From: VAZQ01 sp963840535
GTDB lineage: Bacteria > Pseudomonadota > Alphaproteobacteria > Rhizobiales > Xanthobacteraceae
Direction: 5' to 3'
DNA length: 64,000 nucleotides
Assembly (NCBI GenBank): GCA_963840535.1
Contig: CAWIZJ010000043.1
Coordinates: forward strand, 372,001 to 436,000
In this document: positions 61,870 to 64,000 of the stretch, in pieces
Numbering within the stretch: position 1 is the stretch's first letter
Layout: the number at the start of each line of letters is the position of its first letter
Notes under the pieces: generated by a model
The model's input: the letters and a program-made list of their open reading frames with translations, nothing else
Told to the model about the DNA's origin: nothing
Databases searched by the model: none
Program-made: the position numbers and the translations under genes

Positions 61870-62280
61870 CTACGTAAGACACAGGCGAGGTAAGTCTGCT
61901 TTCACCGCCGCCTTGGTTGCATTGTCGAAGATTCCTCGAAGCTTGATGACGTCATTCTCGGTGGCGCGTTCGGATGCGTTGCGCATAGCTGCGGGCTCCG
62001 ACAATGCTCCTACTCATAAATCTCCTTGGCTTTAACCGACGTAATTTTCGCAACCTTGTACCCCTTGCGAAGCTCGGCCACGATCAGGCCTTCGCTCTCG
62101 AGATGGCGGAACACCTCACGAAGCAACGGACGGCTGACACCCAATAGCTCATAGATATTGCATTCGACGAGTTGCTCACCGGGCTCGAAATAGCCGTCGA
62201 TAATTGCCTCACGCAGTTTTTTCAATGCCTCCTCGCGGAACGAGGTTTGGCGCTGGAATTCGAAGGTCGGCAGCTTTCAT
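61870..62280 (-). pseudogene. GntR (FadR/FCD)-type regulator, frameshifted and truncated
   Basis: From ATG 62280 the start would read MKLPTFEFQRQTSF if one A of an AAA run is removed. Then come REEALKKLREAIIDGYFEPG, EQLVECNIYELLGVSRPLLR and EVFRHLESEGLIVAELRKGY, a complete winged helix. A second frameshift near 62010 leads to ATENDVIKLRGIFDNATKAA and stop at 61870. The ligand-binding FCD domain is mostly missing. It probably once regulated the adjacent CoA-transferase/hydratase genes. Confidence 0.65.
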
Positions 62281-62341
62281 CTTGTTCTCGTCCTGACGCG
62301 TCGAGTCTCAAATCCGTCATCGTTCCTGATTGGATTTCTCG

Positions 62342-63515
62342 TCAGGCAGCACCGAACCTGCGCACCCTCTCGATATCGTCTTGGCTGCATCCTAACTCCT
62401 TGAGGATATCCTCGGTATGCTCTCCGTATGCCGGCAGGGGCGTGAGCGGTTGATCATTGCGACCGCCGTCGAAAAGGACTGGCCGGCGAACGCCCCTGAT
62501 GTGGCCATGCTTGCTGTGACGGACGTCGAAGAAGCTGTCGAGGAAACCGATGTGCTCGTCCGCGAACACTTCGTCGACCGTATTGATCGGTGTGTACGGC
62601 ACGTCGCGGTCGTCAAGTCGATCGATCCAGTACTTGCGAGGCTTGGTCTCTGCGACGAGGCCGATCATCTCGGAAAGCTTGCCGAAGCCCGATATGCGCT
62701 GTTCTCTTGTTTGAAATTGCAGATCGTCGATTAGCTGGACGCATTCCATCGCATTCGCAAATCGGGGCCAAAATTTTTCTTGAGACGAAACATGCACGGC
62801 GAGCAACTTCTGGTCCGCGCAGCAGAACGCAAACGACTGGGATGCACTCGAGCGCGTGGTCGGACCAACTACGAGATTTATCTGGTGATAATAGTGATAC
62901 ATCTCCGCCGCGAATGCCATCGTTGCTTCGAGCATGTTCACGTTTATGCGGCGTGCGATGCCCGTACGTTGCCGTTCGATCAACGCGCCGAGAATGCCAT
63001 AGCAAGCCGTGTAGCCGGTGATGTTGTCCGATATGGTTGGACCGGTGAATTCGGTTGCCTGGCATCGACGAATTGACTTGCCAGACCGCTGGTGGCGAGG
63101 GCTACGGCGTCGTAGCAGGGGCGCTCCTTATGAGGTCCGGCGTCGCCGAAGCCGGAGATTGCGCAGTAGATGAGATCGGGTTGGCTGCTTGACCGTTTCG
63201 TACGAGAGCTTCAGCTGATCCATAACGCCCGTCGAAAGTTGACGATCATAATGTCAGAACGACGCACGAGATCCAGTGCGAGCTTGCACCCCAAATCCGA
63301 TTTCAGGTCGAGAACGACACTTCGCTTGTTTCTGTTGTAGGCGCAGAAGTGGCGCTGTAATTCCCGCCACGAAAGCTCCGAAAGACGTCGCCCCCGCCCG
63401 GTCGTTCCACCTTGACGACATCCGCACCGAGATCCGAGAGCATCATGCCGGCTAGCGGGCCGGTGATCATTTCGGTCATTTCAAGAACGCGAATGCCGTC
63501 GAGCGGTCCAGCCAT
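62342..63515 (-). pseudogene. CaiB/BaiF-family (type III) CoA-transferase, frameshifted
   Basis: About 390 aa when reassembled. MAGPLDGIRVLEMTEMITGP and LAGMMLSDLGADVVKVERPG from ATG 63515 with GGDVFRSFRGGNYS; then RNKRSVVLDLKSDLG, QPDLIYCAISGFGDAGPHKE and TSGLASQFVD in other frames; last RRINVNMLEATMAFAAEMYH, YWIDRLDDRDVPYTPINTVD and RRPVLFDGG. The aspartate that carries the acyl group in this family is expected in the DAVALATSGL region. At least four frameshifts between 63360 and 62985. It moves CoA between acids; the exact acid is unknown. Confidence 0.7.
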
Positions 63516-63556
63516 TGCTCAGCCTGTCAGCAAGAGCGCAGTCAGCAGTTGGATCG

Positions 63557-64000
63557 TTACTTTCGCGAGGGACCCGAAAGGCCGGGCCGAAAGGTCTTCT
63601 TGTCGAGGAATTGGTCGATGTCGCTTAGATCCAGCAGCCCGTAAGTTGCCCCTTCGGCGCGCGCCCATTTGCGCGACCTTGGCCGAGAGGTAATCATACG
63701 AGCCGATGACATCCATGTTATTAACCATTCGAACGGCCTGCTTGGTTGCGCGTAGGGCTTCTGGATCCTTTTCTAGAAGGATGCGAGCGAGTGCGACGGT
63801 TTCGTCGCGAAGCTTTGCGCGCCGGCACCGCCTTGTTGATCGAGCCCTTTTTCGGCGGCATCCATGCCGGTCATCGGAAGGCCGGTGCAGCACATCCACA
63901 TCGCGTCTCTGTAGCCCAATGCTTCGCGCAGCGCCTTCGTTACTAGGCCGCCGGGCAATGCGCCGAAATTGATTTCGAAGCTCCGATCTTTGCGTCATCC
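63557..64000 (-). pseudogene. Enoyl-CoA hydratase family, hydroxycinnamoyl-CoA hydratase/lyase-like (partial, frameshifted)
   Basis: The C-terminal part of a gene running off the window. INFGALPGGLVTKALREALG, YRDAMWMCCTGLPMTGMDAA, then KLRDETVALARILLEKDPEA, LRATKQAVRMVNNMDVIGSY and after another shift DIDQFLDKKTFRPGLSG. The FLD-KTFRPGL end and LLEK-PEALRATK block resemble p-hydroxycinnamoyl-CoA hydratase/lyase (feruloyl-CoA to vanillin). The distinguishing active-site residues lie outside the window. Stop at 63557-63559, 41 bp before the CoA-transferase start, so the genes are likely an operon. Confidence 0.65.

Noticed and set aside
1..64000. tRNA or rRNA genes
   Set aside because: No cloverleaf with a GGTTCGA-type T loop and no rRNA-like conserved stretch was recognised by eye; a dedicated scan could still find one.

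Overview
The window looks like a chromosomal stretch from a high-GC alphaproteobacterium of the order Hyphomicrobiales, most like the Bradyrhizobium/Rhodopseudomonas group. The reasons are the gene families, not a database search: many ABC substrate-binding proteins starting with the Tat-type leader (M-RRREF-x-x-LLGG-AAAAWPLAARAQQ), at least six orphan Bug/TctC binding proteins without TctA/TctB, a small MDRYTK-type secreted protein, DUF4344, DUF3500 and DUF805 proteins, a complete livKHMGF set, and an ISNCY-like transposase. No rRNA, tRNA or CRISPR array was seen.

Layout. 1-3.1 kb: the end of a formate/nitrite transporter, a membrane PH-domain protein and an exported oligopeptidase B. 3.3-4.1 kb: two small exported cysteine-containing proteins. 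4.2-10.5 kb: the most distinctive locus, an SbnA-type PLP enzyme, a 1454-aa Pls/PosA-type single-module NRPS with a membrane-embedded C-terminal half, and a TraX-like membrane protein, all on the plus strand and closely packed. It could make a diaminopropionate-based poly- or oligo-amino acid. 10.5-13.4 kb: DUF805 genes and decayed genes. 13.6-15.5 kb: a NarX-type histidine kinase whose response regulator has been lost at a recombination junction. 15.5-28.8 kb: Bug proteins, CorA, an amidohydrolase, an enolase-superfamily enzyme, hydrolases and an SDR, nearly all interrupted by frameshifts. 29-34.4 kb: an arylsulfatase, DUF3500, broken binding proteins and an M15-like peptidase. 34.7-41 kb: a field of intact, frameshifted and fossil ABC binding-protein genes with a group II intron and remnants of a permease and a haloperoxidase. 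41.3-43.1 kb: a broken ISNCY-like element.

43.2-53.1 kb, minus strand, mostly intact: a PLP aminotransferase-like protein lacking the expected lysine, a Bug protein, ClpS, a flavin monooxygenase oxygenase component, a 2-hydroxychromene-2-carboxylate isomerase-like protein and livF-livG-livM-livH-livK. 53.3-61.9 kb, plus strand, intact: two RidA-like proteins, two cupins, a Bug protein, a divergent B12-dependent acyl-CoA mutase (large and small subunits), a lipocalin-like protein, MeaB and two tandem lectin-like exported proteins. 61.9-64 kb, minus strand, frameshifted: GntR, CaiB/BaiF CoA-transferase and the end of an enoyl-CoA hydratase resembling hydroxycinnamoyl-CoA hydratase/lyases.

Two features cut across these regions. 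First, a roughly 165-bp non-coding element made of two consecutive hairpins occurs three times. Two copies are identical (47372-47538 and 51683-51849). The third (58635-58798) differs at paired positions so that base pairing is kept. Second, frameshifts cluster in blocks (11-13, 15.5-28.8, 30.6-33.1, 38.9-43.1, 61.9-64 kb) while the rest is clean. This could be local sequencing error, real decay, or both, so the function of genes in those blocks is stated for the ancestral protein. The window as a whole looks like an accessory, catabolism-oriented region with much uptake capacity for organic acids and amino acids.
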